Part shown: in pieces, positions 8,817 through 17,019 of the stretch | Position numbering within the stretch: position 1 is the stretch's first letter | Layout of the letters: each line of letters starts with the position of its first letter | DNA from: Gammaproteobacteria bacterium | GTDB lineage: Bacteria; Pseudomonadota; Gammaproteobacteria; JABXHR01 | DNA: 40,411 bases | NCBI GenBank assembly: GCA_013373515.1 | Contig: JABXHR010000115.1 | Location: 1-40,411 of the forward strand | Reading direction: 5' to 3' | The notes under the pieces: generated by a model | The model's database searches: none | Told to the model about the DNA's origin: nothing | The model's input: only the letters and a program-made list of their open reading frames with translations | Made by a program: the position numbers and the translations under genes

Positions 8817-10086
8817 TTCTAAGCTGCCAGCTCAGCGCTAACGCTCTGATAACGAAAAACAGTAACAGCGCCGCCCAAAGCCCAGCGTTGCCAAACCATT
8901 CAGTAAAGCCCCATGCAATCGCCAAAAAAAATAGCAGCGATTGAATCATCGCCGTGCGCATAGGTCGCCCCCATGCAGCGCCAATAAAAGCCCCATCGAG
9001 GATATAGGCCGCTAGGCCGAATATCGGCACCCAAGTAAACCACCAAAGCGCATCAGTCAGCGCATCGACGATTGCGGGGCTGTCAGTCATCCGCAGTACA
9101 GTCCAATCTGCACTCAACCACCAAAACGCACTCAAGCCAGCAGCGATCACGAAGCCGACCTTTAGCGTGTTGATGATGGCCAGTCTTATACGCCGCTTGC
9201 TTTGGCGACCCACAGCATGTCCGACCAATTGCTCGGTCACGGTCGCAACGCCATCGAGAAAATAAGCCGACAATGAAATCAGCTTTTCTAAGATCGCATT
9301 GGCCGCCAATATCACCGGCCCAAGGCTAGCCGAGCGATTAGCAAAATAGGCAAACGCCGCCACAAGGCACATTGTGCGCACCCACATATTGAAATTCATA
9401 CTGAACAGTTGACGCCACTGCGCTTTGACCATCAATTTCGACCAATCGATTGGATGCGAAATACGCCGACCAATCACAACAAAACCCAGCGACACCGCCA
9501 CCAACTCAGCGATCACCGTGGCCCAAGCAACGCCTGCAACCGCCCACCCATTGCCAATGACAAACCAGATCGACAAGCCAATATTGCAGAGATTTTGAAC
9601 CGCTTGGATCAATAGTGCCGAGCCCGTTTGTCGTTTCCCGAGTAAAAACCCCAGCATGGCGTAGTTGGTCAGCATCAGCGGTGCGCTTAAACAGCGCACG
9701 GTGAAGTAGGCTAACAGCGCTGTTTGTACCTCTCCTTCTGCGCCGAGCAATACCGAGCCATAGCTCGCCACTGGCTCTCGAACCAGGACAACAACCACCC
9801 CAAGGACAATCGCCACAAAGCACGCTCGCAACAATATCAGCAGCGCGTCGCTGTCGCGGCGAGTTTGGGCCACAAGACCAGTGGTGACGGCACGCAGAAA
9901 ATTGAAAGAAACAAAGACCAGGTCAAACAGCACACCTCCCAACGCCAAGCCACCGATCAAGTGCGCCTTGTTGAGCTGTGCAATGACGTAGGTATCGATT
10001 ACGCCAGCAAGCGGCGTGGAGATATACGTTAATGTGGCCGGTAGAGCCATCAACAAAATGGCTCCATAGCGAAGCGATGGAGCCAT
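8788..10086 (-). CDS. MATE family efflux transporter (DinF-like)
   Basis: A 432-residue polytopic inner-membrane protein with about 12 hydrophobic segments. The N-terminal pattern LALP-like MALPATLTYISTPLAGVIDTYV aligns with DinF/NorM transporters, which export drugs or other organic cations by Na+ or H+ antiport; the substrate cannot be told. Two starts are possible. The ATG at 10086 has only a weak Shine-Dalgarno and lies within a terminator-like hairpin (10058-10086). The ATG at 10050, 12 codons later, has GGAG 11 bases upstream but leaves a shorter N-terminus than usual. I keep 10086. The gene follows the OmpA-domain gene on the same strand. Confidence 0.88.
   Translation of the reverse strand: MAPSLRYGAILLMALPATLTYISTPLAGVIDTYVIAQLNKAHLIGGLALGGVLFDLVFVSFNFLRAVTTGLVAQTRRDSDALLILLRACFVAIVLGVVVVLVREPVASYGSVLLGAEGEVQTALLAYFTVRCLSAPLMLTNYAMLGFLLGKRQTGSALLIQAVQNLCNIGLSIWFVIGNGWAVAGVAWATVIAELVAVSLGFVVIGRRISHPIDWSKLMVKAQWRQLFSMNFNMWVRTMCLVAAFAYFANRSASLGPVILAANAILEKLISLSAYFLDGVATVTEQLVGHAVGRQSKRRIRLAIINTLKVGFVIAAGLSAFWWLSADWTVLRMTDSPAIVDALTDALWWFTWVPIFGLAAYILDGAFIGAAWGRPMRTAMIQSLLFFLAIAWGFTEWFGNAGLWAALLLFFVIRALALSWQLRIKLQADSQR
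10051..10086 (-). terminator. Terminator-like hairpin over the MATE start codon
   Basis: On the minus strand ATGGCTCCAT (10077-10086) pairs perfectly with ATGGAGCCAT (10058-10067). The GC/GC inner pairs and the TTC loop are separated by one C-T mismatch, and TTTTGTTG follows the stem. It is 35 bases past the stop of the OmpA-domain gene, the place for its intrinsic terminator, but its first three bases are also the annotated MATE start codon. Confidence 0.5.
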
Positions 10087-10121
10087 CGGATACCTAACTA
10101 TGATTAGGCGTGTGTTTTACC

Positions 10122-11870
10122 TCAATTTGCGAGGATCCTCAATTCAACACGACGATTTTCCGCCCGACCTTGGGCAGTCTCGTTGTCGGCAATTGGCACA
10201 TACTGGCCTTTGGCAACCGCTTGCAGACGTGCGGAGTCAAGACCCGCAGCTTCAAGTGCCCGAACCGCAGAGGCAGCACGAAGTCCGGACAATTCCCAGT
10301 TGGTCATATTGTCACGTGAGATCATCGGTGCGCTATCTGTATGACCTTCAACAAAAATCGAATTGTTCGGCAATTGCTGCAAAACACCGGCAACTTGGCT
10401 CAGAACTTGACTACCTTGGGCCTTCAGAGCGTATTGACCACTGTCAAATAACGCGTTGTTGTTGAGGCGAATAATAACATCTTCCCCATCTGCGAAAGCG
10501 CTCGCGACCTCAGTCACACCGGCTTCTTCGAGCTGCGCAATCAGTGTGCTGACCGTTTGGTTGGCGTTTGAAGAGGCTTGAACTAGCGCGACATTCTGTG
10601 CAGATTCAACTGCCGCAGCGACCTCTGCATCCAACTTCGCTGCCCAATCAGACTCGCTCGCCACGAACTTGCTGCTCCAGTCTGCTTCGACGGCTTCAAG
10701 CTTTGATGCCCATTGCGCATCATTTGCTGCGAGTTTTGCCACCCAATCCGCTTCGGTTTGGCCAAGTGATGAATTGAGCGCAGTTTCAGCTTCACTAAGC
10801 TTCGCGGCCCAGGTCTGCTCTGCTTGGCTCATTTGGCTGTTCCACTCGGCCTCAGATGAAGCGAGTTTGTCGCGCCACTGACTTTCCGTCGCACTAACCG
10901 CAGCGGTCAGCTTGCCTTCCCACTCTGAATTGAGTGCAGCTGTTGAAGCATCAAGTTTGCCCTGCCAGTCAGTGTTGAGCGCGGCGTTAGAGGCGTCAAG
11001 CTTGCCTTGCCACTCTGTCTTAAGCTCTGCAACCGTTGACTCAAGTTTGGATTGCCACTGCGACTCAGTCGCGGAAACAGCGGCGTCTACATCTTTCGCT
11101 GACAATGCCGCTTCTAGCTCAGCGATATTGCTGCTGGCAGCCGCCAAATCCGTTTTGAGTGCATTGACTTGACCACTCAAACCATCGCGCTCAGCGGTCA
11201 GCGTTTGAACCATTTCTGACATGGCCGCTTCACCCTGCGCCATCAACTTTTCAGCGTTATCACGCGACTCTGCAAGCTGATTCTTCAGGGTTTGGTTGTC
11301 TAGGTTGGCAGAGGCCAGCGCGTCCGTCGCGGTGCTTAGCTCAGATTTTAATTGCGCTAGGTTTGCGCTCATCCCTTCGCCCTCAGCAGTCAGGCGATCA
11401 ATATCACCCTGCAGCGCTTCGGCTTTGGACTTCCATGTACCCAAATCCGCGGCGGTTTCGGCGCTAGCACTCAGCTGCGCCTGCAAATCAGCAATAGTGC
11501 CGTCGCGTTCGCCAACCAAGCCATCACGCTCAAGGAGTTGGGTCTTAAGCGTCTCGACGGCTTCGTTTTGGTCGCCGAGCTGCTCTGTCAGCGAGTCGAT
11601 CAATGTCTTCGCCTCGCCAAGCTCCATCTCAAGAGATTGGACAATTGAATCCTTCTGATCAAGCGCTGTGCTGAGCTCAGTTTTCTCACTGGTGAATTGA
11701 TTAATCTGCTGAGAAAGGTTGGCCACCTTTCCAGAGAGCTTTTCCTTTTCTATCGATGCTTGCGTTCGGATTTCGCCGCCGCAGGTGCTTAAAGTTAAGA
11801 TAATGAGGGTCAGTACGATTACTGAACCTACGAGACCAATAGTCACGCTCCCACGTTGATGTTTTTTCAT
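10122..11870 (-). CDS. Membrane-anchored coiled-coil protein with C-terminal OmpA peptidoglycan-binding domain
   Basis: The 582-residue protein has a short basic N-terminus, one membrane helix (about 8-28) and a very long helical region (about 35-425). Its C-terminal OmpA/MotB-like domain (about 465-582) contains FVEGHTDSAP with Asp512, NWELSGLRA with Arg531, and GRAENRRVEL. These match the residues that hold diaminopimelate, so it probably ties the inner membrane to peptidoglycan. Residues 272-409 hold a tandem repeat with Trp at 272, 287, 302, 317, 332, 343, 354, 376, 387, 398 and 409, most followed by x-x-K-L. The LSTC after the membrane helix is not a proper lipobox. GAGG lies 4 bases before the ATG. 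The function of the whole protein is unknown; MotB partner genes are absent nearby. Confidence 0.85.
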   Translation of the reverse strand: MKKHQRGSVTIGLVGSVIVLTLIILTLSTCGGEIRTQASIEKEKLSGKVANLSQQINQFTSEKTELSTALDQKDSIVQSLEMELGEAKTLIDSLTEQLGDQNEAVETLKTQLLERDGLVGERDGTIADLQAQLSASAETAADLGTWKSKAEALQGDIDRLTAEGEGMSANLAQLKSELSTATDALASANLDNQTLKNQLAESRDNAEKLMAQGEAAMSEMVQTLTAERDGLSGQVNALKTDLAAASSNIAELEAALSAKDVDAAVSATESQWQSKLESTVAELKTEWQGKLDASNAALNTDWQGKLDASTAALNSEWEGKLTAAVSATESQWRDKLASSEAEWNSQMSQAEQTWAAKLSEAETALNSSLGQTEADWVAKLAANDAQWASKLEAVEADWSSKFVASESDWAAKLDAEVAAAVESAQNVALVQASSNANQTVSTLIAQLEEAGVTEVASAFADGEDVIIRLNNNALFDSGQYALKAQGSQVLSQVAGVLQQLPNNSIFVEGHTDSAPMISRDNMTNWELSGLRAASAVRALEAAGLDSARLQAVAKGQYVPIADNETAQGRAENRRVELRILAN

Positions 11871-11957
11871 TTTGCCTCACTCACAAACTGTTGTTATGAC
11901 CAAAAATCAGTCCCAAACTAGGCATTCCTACCCGTCGGTAAGATGAATAAACAATCA

Positions 11958-12554
11958 TTATTGACGCATGTTATTCCTTAACTCGCGCATTGCTTGGGCT
12001 TCACTTTTGAAATATGAGAGAAAAACACCTTCGATATCCGGCATGATCTTGGGCAACCAGTCACCCGAATGCGTTAAAAATGGTGCCGCGCGCGAGAATC
12101 GCCTCGCAATAATTGCCAAAACTCTTTCGACAGTCGACCAACGCTCATAGCCCGACAGTCGCCCGCCCTCCGACAATCGAGAAAGATAGCCAGTCGCCTC
12201 TGGCAACCAAAACCCTCGAGTTGCCTGAAAACTCCGGCAGCAAAAGGTGTCGAATTCTCGAAGCTCACGATCATCATATTGAACCCAGTGTTTGGCCAGC
12301 AAGTGATCGACCACCACATCCAGCACAATCGGCATGTAGCGCCGCCCCCCCTCCGGGGCTAGCGTATAAAGCTGCTGCCAATGATCAGATCGAAAACAAT
12401 GCGCATCGATTGCGCGATGACATAAAACACCATCGACCAATGACGTCGGCCAATGCTCTGGACAGCTGGCGCCTTTGTGAAAATCGCCAAGAATTTGGCC
12501 AAGACGGTGGAAATCGTCATCCTCGCCAAGCCATAGGTGTGCAAGATGATTCAA
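11958..12554 (-). CDS. acpH: Acyl carrier protein phosphodiesterase
   Basis: AcpH removes the 4'-phosphopantetheine arm from holo-ACP. The 198-residue protein aligns end to end with E. coli AcpH: MNHLAHLWL at the start, LGDFHKG near residue 24, CHRAIDAHC near residue 45 and PIVLDVVVDHLLAKHW near residue 76. The His and Asp residues expected to hold the metal are kept. The start codon is TTG at 12554, fixed by alignment of the conserved MN-LAHL N-terminus and an upstream GAGAG. It is divergent from the moeB-like gene. The 87 bases before the next gene hold no clear promoter. Confidence 0.9.
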   Translation of the reverse strand: MNHLAHLWLGEDDDFHRLGQILGDFHKGASCPEHWPTSLVDGVLCHRAIDAHCFRSDHWQQLYTLAPEGGRRYMPIVLDVVVDHLLAKHWVQYDDRELREFDTFCCRSFQATRGFWLPEATGYLSRLSEGGRLSGYERWSTVERVLAIIARRFSRAAPFLTHSGDWLPKIMPDIEGVFLSYFKSEAQAMRELRNNMRQ

Positions 12555-12636
12555 GCGCTCTCTCTAATGCTATGGACCAATCGCATTGATCACGGGTTTT
12601 GTTCATAATACGACTTTGTGACTCGATTGATAGCCC

Positions 12637-13377
12637 ATGGATAACCAAGATCTCGAACGCTACAGCCGCCAAATCAACCTCCAAGGCTTCGGCTACGATG
12701 CGCAAAAAACATTGGCGAAATCTCATGTATTGGTCTTAGGCGCTGGCGGACTGGGCTCTCCAGCGGCCACTTACTTGGTTGCAGCAGGCGTAGGCACGCT
12801 GACGTTAATTGATCCCGATGTCGTCGAGCGCTCCAATCTCGCACGACAAATCGCACATCGCGACGAGTCCATCGGCAAAGCCAAAGTCGACTCTGCTCGC
12901 CGCTATTTAAGTGCCCTCAATCCAAAAGTCACCATTCATGCACTTCATCGACCGTTCGATTCAGAGTGCGAATCGCTGGTGCAAGCAGCAGATGTTGTGG
13001 TCGATTGTACCGACAATTTTGAAAGCCGCCATGCCGCCAACCAGCTGTGCTGGCAGACTGGCACGCCGCTCGTCTCAGGAGCCGCTATTCGCTTCGAGGG
13101 GCAGCTGTTGGTCGTTGATCCCCGCGAAAACAACAGCCCATGCTACGCCTGCCTTCATCCCAACACCGGTCAAACCCGTGCCGAGAGTTGCAGTGCCGAT
13201 GGGATTCTCAGCCCAGTGGTGGGTTTGGTGGGCGTCGCTCAAGCCCTAGAGGCCATTAAGGTATTAACGGGCACCGGCCAGCCTTTGGTCGGCCAGCTGA
13301 TGCTTTTCGATGCCATGAGCCACGAATGGAACAAGCTCAAGTTGCCAAAGCGCGCGAACTGCGAGGTTTGCCGCTAG
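12637..13377 (+). CDS. moeB: HesA/MoeB/ThiF family adenylyltransferase
   Basis: This 246-residue E1-like enzyme adenylates the C-terminus of a ubiquitin-like sulfur carrier (MoaD or ThiS) for molybdopterin or thiamine synthesis. It has the nucleotide loop VLGAGGLGSP at 34-42, the Arg-bearing ERSNLARQ at 64-71, DCTDNFESR at 123-131, Zn-binding pairs CYAC (169-172) and CEVC (242-245), and a Cys in AESCSADGILSPVVG near 185. The length suits MoeB, without the C-terminal rhodanese of longer forms. No moa or thi genes are nearby, so ThiF remains possible. It is convergent with hslO. Confidence 0.85.
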   Translation: MDNQDLERYSRQINLQGFGYDAQKTLAKSHVLVLGAGGLGSPAATYLVAAGVGTLTLIDPDVVERSNLARQIAHRDESIGKAKVDSARRYLSALNPKVTIHALHRPFDSECESLVQAADVVVDCTDNFESRHAANQLCWQTGTPLVSGAAIRFEGQLLVVDPRENNSPCYACLHPNTGQTRAESCSADGILSPVVGLVGVAQALEAIKVLTGTGQPLVGQLMLFDAMSHEWNKLKLPKRANCEVCR

Positions 13378-13380
13378 GCG

Positions 13381-13398
13381 GCCTTGCAATCGCAAGGC
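13381..13398. repeat. Inverted repeat between convergent moeB and hslO
   Basis: GCCTTGC and GCAAGGC form a perfect 7-base stem around AATC in the short gap between the two stop codons. Neither strand has a T tract after it, so it may act as a 3' end stabiliser or weak stop for both transcripts rather than a standard intrinsic terminator. Confidence 0.5.
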
Positions 13399-14264
13399 TA
13401 TTGCAAGGTATCGCTTCCCTGGCCTGGATTGGCTGCAAACAACAACGCCACATCAGCAGAATCAAAGGCGTAGTTCGCTTTACAAAATTCGCAGTCCACC
13501 GAAATCTTGCCCTGCTCGGCCAGCAGTGCCTGAGCGTCCTCTTCGCCTAAGTTTTGAACCATCGCACTGACGCGCTCGCGACTGCACCGACATTGAAATG
13601 TCAAAGGCTTGGGATCGTAAACCCTCACCTGCTCCTCATGAAACAGACGATGCAGCATGGTTTCGACATCTAGATTATTCAACTCATCTGCACCCAAGGT
13701 GCCAAATAGCGCCTCTACACGCTCCCAATCTTGCGCATCTTTTTGCAGCGACTCCGGTAGACGTTGAACCAACATCGCAGTAACCGACTGCGCGTCTGCC
13801 CCTAGGCAGACACGCGTTGGCAATTGCTCGGAGCGCGCAAAATAGCCTTCCAGCGCAGCGGCAAAACTATTGCCCTCTAGTGGCACGAGCGCTTGATAGT
13901 CTTCGCGGGCACCGGGTAAAGCCAAATTGATCAACAAGCTACCGTCACCGAAGACAGTGTCTAGTGATTCACCAGCCAACGGCGTTTCGGAGTATTCTGC
14001 GGTGGCACGATAGTGCCCATCAGCTCCCACCTGTACCACCAATAATCCAATCTTTCCGCTGCCGCGAACTTGCAAAGTCAGCAGTCCGCCAGATTTGAGA
14101 TTTGAGCTCAGCAGCAAACCCGCCCCGAGGGCTTCGCCGACCCACTGTCGCACCGTATCGGGATAGTTGGCAAGTCCGACAATTTCCTGCCAGCCCTGAT
14201 CAATCGAAGCCCAATCCCCACGTGCCTCAGCGGATTCGATTAAAAAACGTCTTAGTTGATTCAT
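13398..14264 (-). CDS. hslO: Redox-regulated chaperone Hsp33
   Basis: Hsp33 is a holdase switched on by oxidative unfolding. The 288-residue protein keeps the four zinc-binding cysteines that act as the redox switch: CRC at 225-227 and CEFC at 258-261. The N-terminal core MNQLRRFLIE is typical. I use the ATG at 14264 because it overlaps the marR stop as ATGA; a longer reading frame extends 18 codons into marR with no family similarity. Co-expression with a MarR regulator is therefore likely. Confidence 0.95.
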   Translation of the reverse strand: MNQLRRFLIESAEARGDWASIDQGWQEIVGLANYPDTVRQWVGEALGAGLLLSSNLKSGGLLTLQVRGSGKIGLLVVQVGADGHYRATAEYSETPLAGESLDTVFGDGSLLINLALPGAREDYQALVPLEGNSFAAALEGYFARSEQLPTRVCLGADAQSVTAMLVQRLPESLQKDAQDWERVEALFGTLGADELNNLDVETMLHRLFHEEQVRVYDPKPLTFQCRCSRERVSAMVQNLGEEDAQALLAEQGKISVDCEFCKANYAFDSADVALLFAANPGQGSDTLQ

Positions 14265-14707
14265 GAATTGTCCATCTTGGGGCCGTGCCCCGCCATTGTT
14301 TGTGTCAGCGCCAGCCACATTTGTCGGTCTTCGGCTGAAAATTGCAAAAAAGTGCGCTCAAGTAAGTCGGTTTGCAAACCTAACAGTGTATCCAATAAAC
14401 GCTCGCCTTCAGTCGATAACCGCAGCAATTTCACCCGCCGATCCTCAGGTGAAACTGCGCCAACGACAAGTGATTGTGCCTGAAGCTGCCTAAGCGGCGC
14501 ACTGAGCGCTTGTTTGCTAATTTGTAATTTTTGCAATAGCTCGCCCACCGATAAGTTGGGCGCTCCTCCGACAAAATACAATATGCGATGATGCGCACGC
14601 CCCAGGCCAAGCGTGGCCAGATGTTGATCCGAGGCCGAGGTAAACGCCTGATAGGCATAGAACAAGGCTTCAATTTCGGTGGTGTATGTGTTTTTTATGT
14701 CAACCAT
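14261..14707 (-). CDS. MarR family transcriptional regulator
   Basis: The 148-residue protein has the MarR winged helix: LSVGELLQKLQISKQALSAPLRQLQAQSL is the helix-turn-helix (about residues 52-80) and VSPEDRRVKLLRLSTEGERLL the wing. It has no cysteine, so it is not a thiol-based OhrR-type sensor; the ligand is unknown. It overlaps hslO by 4 bases and is divergent from an aminotransferase gene. A perfect palindrome covers its own start codon, strongly suggesting autoregulation and possibly control of the divergent gene. Confidence 0.9.
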   Translation of the reverse strand: MVDIKNTYTTEIEALFYAYQAFTSASDQHLATLGLGRAHHRILYFVGGAPNLSVGELLQKLQISKQALSAPLRQLQAQSLVVGAVSPEDRRVKLLRLSTEGERLLDTLLGLQTDLLERTFLQFSAEDRQMWLALTQTMAGHGPKMDNS

Positions 14708-14716
14708 ATTGACATA
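14696..14716. promoter_or_regulatory. Palindromic operator candidate over the marR start
   Basis: TATGTCAA (14696-14703) and TTGACATA (14709-14716) are perfect inverted repeats with a 5-base spacer CCATA. Size and symmetry suit a MarR dimer. The right arm includes a consensus TTGACA that could be a -35 element for the plus-strand aminotransferase gene, but the -10 at 17 bases is poor. Binding here would block translation-start-proximal DNA of marR itself. Confidence 0.6.
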
Positions 14717-14765
14717 TTATTCCACCCTGCGCAGGATATGCCAAGCTCACCATAAAAGCACTCGC

Positions 14766-15887
14766 ATGACTCTGTCGCTTCGTACACGCACACTTGGCGC
14801 ATCTCCGGTTCGTGAAATCCTAAAAATCGCAACGCAAAGCGAGACCATTTCCTTTGCTGGGGGCCTGCCGAGCGCCGATTGCTTTCCTGCACTCGACTAT
14901 GCATCACTGGATGATCACTGCCTGCAATATGGCACAAGCGAAGGAGACACGCCGCTACGAGAAGCCGTCGTCGAACTGATGGCACGGCGAGGACTGATCT
15001 GCACAGTTGAGCAAGTGTTAGTACTTAGCGGCTCACAACAAGGCATCGATCTTGTTGCCAAGCTGATGATCGATCCCGGAACGCCCGTGGCCGTGGAGGC
15101 GCCGACCTATATTGCAGCATTACAGGCATTTCGTTTTTTTGGCGCCGCATTCAAGCCTTTCAACGTGGGCGAGCCGCTGCCAGACGCACCACTGGTGTAT
15201 ATCAATCCCACCTTTCAAAACCCAACCGGCTATTGCTACAGCGTTGACGAACGCCAATCAATTGCAGCGCAAGCGAAAAACAGCGTGTTATTTGAAGATG
15301 ACCCGTATCACGATTTGAATTTCGATGCGCTGCCCACGCCACCGATTGTCACGTTTTGCGAAAACCAAAGCTGGATTTACCAAAGCTCCTTTTCCAAGTC
15401 ACTTGCGCCAGGGCTTAGGTTGGGCTTTATCGTGGCGAGCGCTGATCTGATCGACACCTTAACCTATCTCAAGCAAGCGGCGGATTTGCACAGCTGTCGC
15501 ATCAGCCAATCACTGGTCACGTCATTTTTATCCACAGACAAAATGGCAACACATAACGCACAACTGTGTGAGCGATATCAGGCGAAACGCGATATTTTCG
15601 ACGAAGCCATAACCCGCCACTGCAGTGATTTGGGGCGGTGGACGCCACCAGCAGGCGGATTGTTCTTTTGGCTGCAGCTGAATCAGCAGATTGATGCCAT
15701 CGCCCTATTACAACAATGTCTGACGCGTAAAGTCGCTTTTATGCCGGGCGAACATTTCTATGCATCTGCGGTCAATCAAAGCGCAATTCGGTTAAACTTC
15801 TCCAATGCGCCCATCGATCAAATCGATCACGGCGTTTCGATCATCGCCGAGGAAATTCGCCGCGCATATGAACAAAAAACGAGCTAA
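14766..15887 (+). CDS. PLP-dependent aminotransferase, class I/II
   Basis: A 373-residue fold-type I aminotransferase of the LysN/MocR-catalytic-domain group, whose members act on 2-aminoadipate, aromatic or branched-chain amino acids. It shows ISFAGGLPSADCFP near residue 28, the PLP-ring segment NPTFQNPTG near 147, the Asp in FEDDPYHDL near 177, and the Schiff-base Lys211 in SFSKSLAPGLRLGF. There is no N-terminal GntR domain, unlike MocR. I use the ATG at 14766; a longer frame would run through the marR operator. It is divergent from marR-hslO and overlaps the DUF1415 gene by 20 bases. The substrate is not clear. Confidence 0.87.
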   Translation: MTLSLRTRTLGASPVREILKIATQSETISFAGGLPSADCFPALDYASLDDHCLQYGTSEGDTPLREAVVELMARRGLICTVEQVLVLSGSQQGIDLVAKLMIDPGTPVAVEAPTYIAALQAFRFFGAAFKPFNVGEPLPDAPLVYINPTFQNPTGYCYSVDERQSIAAQAKNSVLFEDDPYHDLNFDALPTPPIVTFCENQSWIYQSSFSKSLAPGLRLGFIVASADLIDTLTYLKQAADLHSCRISQSLVTSFLSTDKMATHNAQLCERYQAKRDIFDEAITRHCSDLGRWTPPAGGLFFWLQLNQQIDAIALLQQCLTRKVAFMPGEHFYASAVNQSAIRLNFSNAPIDQIDHGVSIIAEEIRRAYEQKTS

Positions 15888-16410
15888 AAAAGCTGTCGAG
15901 TTTTGGCTCGACGAAATGGTGATTGGGCTTAATTTATGTCCATTTGCGCGGCCCGCCAAAACGCTCTGCCAAATCACGATTACCGTGAGTGACGCAGACG
16001 ACGAAGAGCGCGCATTTAAAGACGCGCTAAACGCGGTCGAGCAAGTGGTCAGTGAGTGGGAGCAAGAACGCACCACGACCACCCTTATCGCGTTTCCGCA
16101 AACACTGACAGACTTTGAGACCTTCTGGGACTGGGTGGATGCTGTCGAGGAGGTTATCGAGCGAAGTGAACTCGACGACATCGTGCAATTGGCGCATTTT
16201 CACCCTGATTACCGATTTGAAGGTGAAGCCATCGATTCACATGGCCACTACACCAACCGCGCGCCCTACCCCATTTTGCACATACTACAAGTGGACCACG
16301 TCTCTGTAGCCGCCGATAATCATCCGGACCCCAAGCAAATCCCCTATGACAATATCGCCAAATTAGAGGCAATGACGCTGGAAGAGATCAACGCCAAGAT
16401 TCATCTTTAA
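15868..16410 (+). CDS. DUF1415 family protein
   Basis: The 180-residue protein matches the uncharacterised DUF1415 family: GLNLCPFARP near residue 22, LIAFPQTL near 73, LAHFHPDYRFEG near 109 and NRAPYPILHILQ near 132. The conserved Cys, His and Asp residues suggest an enzyme, but no activity is established. It is cytosolic by composition. The ATG at 15868 lies 20 bases inside the aminotransferase gene, so the two are probably translated together. Its stop overlaps that of the convergent deacylase gene by 4 bases. Confidence 0.87.
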   Translation: MNKKRAKKAVEFWLDEMVIGLNLCPFARPAKTLCQITITVSDADDEERAFKDALNAVEQVVSEWEQERTTTTLIAFPQTLTDFETFWDWVDAVEEVIERSELDDIVQLAHFHPDYRFEGEAIDSHGHYTNRAPYPILHILQVDHVSVAADNHPDPKQIPYDNIAKLEAMTLEEINAKIHL

Positions 16411-16958
16411 GCGTCAAAATCGACGATGGTTGCTGGGTGCCCATATCGCGCTAAGAGCTCGAGCAAATCTGCAGTTGCCATTTTTAGGGTTTGATCGTTG
16501 CGGCACGGATGCACATAGATGTTTTCGAAGGCCAATAACGACTGATCGATAACCACCGACACGGCAACAGACTTGTCATTTAGCACCGCCAGCGCCGTCA
16601 CACTGCCCGGCACCACGCCAAGATATTGCATCATGCGCTCAGTACTGGCGAACGACAGCCCACCGCTAATCCCAAGCCGTTTGGCCAAAGATTTCAAGTC
16701 GATATGGCGATCTTGCTCTAGCACGACCACCCACATTTGGCCTTTTTTATTGCGCAAAAATAGGTTCTTAACAAACCCACCAACCCAATTTGCCTGCAGA
16801 TGACGCCCTTGATCCACTGTAAAAATCGGCTCATGGAAAAAGCGTTCGAAACTCACGCCATCAACGTCTAGCTGTTGGCAAATGTCGTCGGCAGTCGCGG
16901 CCTTTGAACCATCGAGCAAAACGACTGAATCTGGATCTGGGCGGTCGGCGTGTGCCAT
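16407..16958 (-). CDS. YbaK/ProX-type aminoacyl-tRNA deacylase
   Basis: The 183-residue protein belongs to the YbaK/INS-like trans-editing family. FFHEPIFTVDQGRH, GGFVKNLFLRNKKGQMWVVVLEQDR and the Lys within KNLFLR are typical of the PrdX/ProXp-ala branch, which removes alanine wrongly attached to tRNA(Pro); this specificity is inferred. I prefer the ATG at 16958 because GGAGAG lies 4 bases upstream. The ATG at 16970 directly follows the T tract of the gap terminator and has no Shine-Dalgarno. It follows gap on the same strand and meets the DUF1415 gene tail to tail. Confidence 0.87.
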   Translation of the reverse strand: MAHADRPDPDSVVLLDGSKAATADDICQQLDVDGVSFERFFHEPIFTVDQGRHLQANWVGGFVKNLFLRNKKGQMWVVVLEQDRHIDLKSLAKRLGISGGLSFASTERMMQYLGVVPGSVTALAVLNDKSVAVSVVIDQSLLAFENIYVHPCRNDQTLKMATADLLELLARYGHPATIVDFDA

Positions 16959-16970
16959 ACGTCTCTCCAT

Positions 16971-16996
16971 AAAAAAGCCGCTAGTTTAGCGGCTTT
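16971..16996 (-). terminator. Intrinsic terminator of the GAPDH gene
   Basis: On the minus strand AAAGCCGCTA (16987-16996) pairs perfectly with TAGCGGCTTT (16974-16983) around AAC and runs into TTTTTT. It lies 23 bases past the GAPDH stop. This is the clearest intrinsic terminator of the window. Confidence 0.88.
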
Positions 16997-17019
16997 GTGA
17001 GCGTTGCGTTTGGCTGAGC

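Noticed and set aside
11771-11800. Possible lipobox (LSTC) after the membrane helix of the OmpA-domain protein
   Set aside because: The residue before Cys is Thr, not Gly, Ala or Ser, so lipid modification is unlikely.
12113-12589. 158-codon open frame opposite acpH
   Set aside because: Antisense shadow of a conserved gene, with no recognisable domain.
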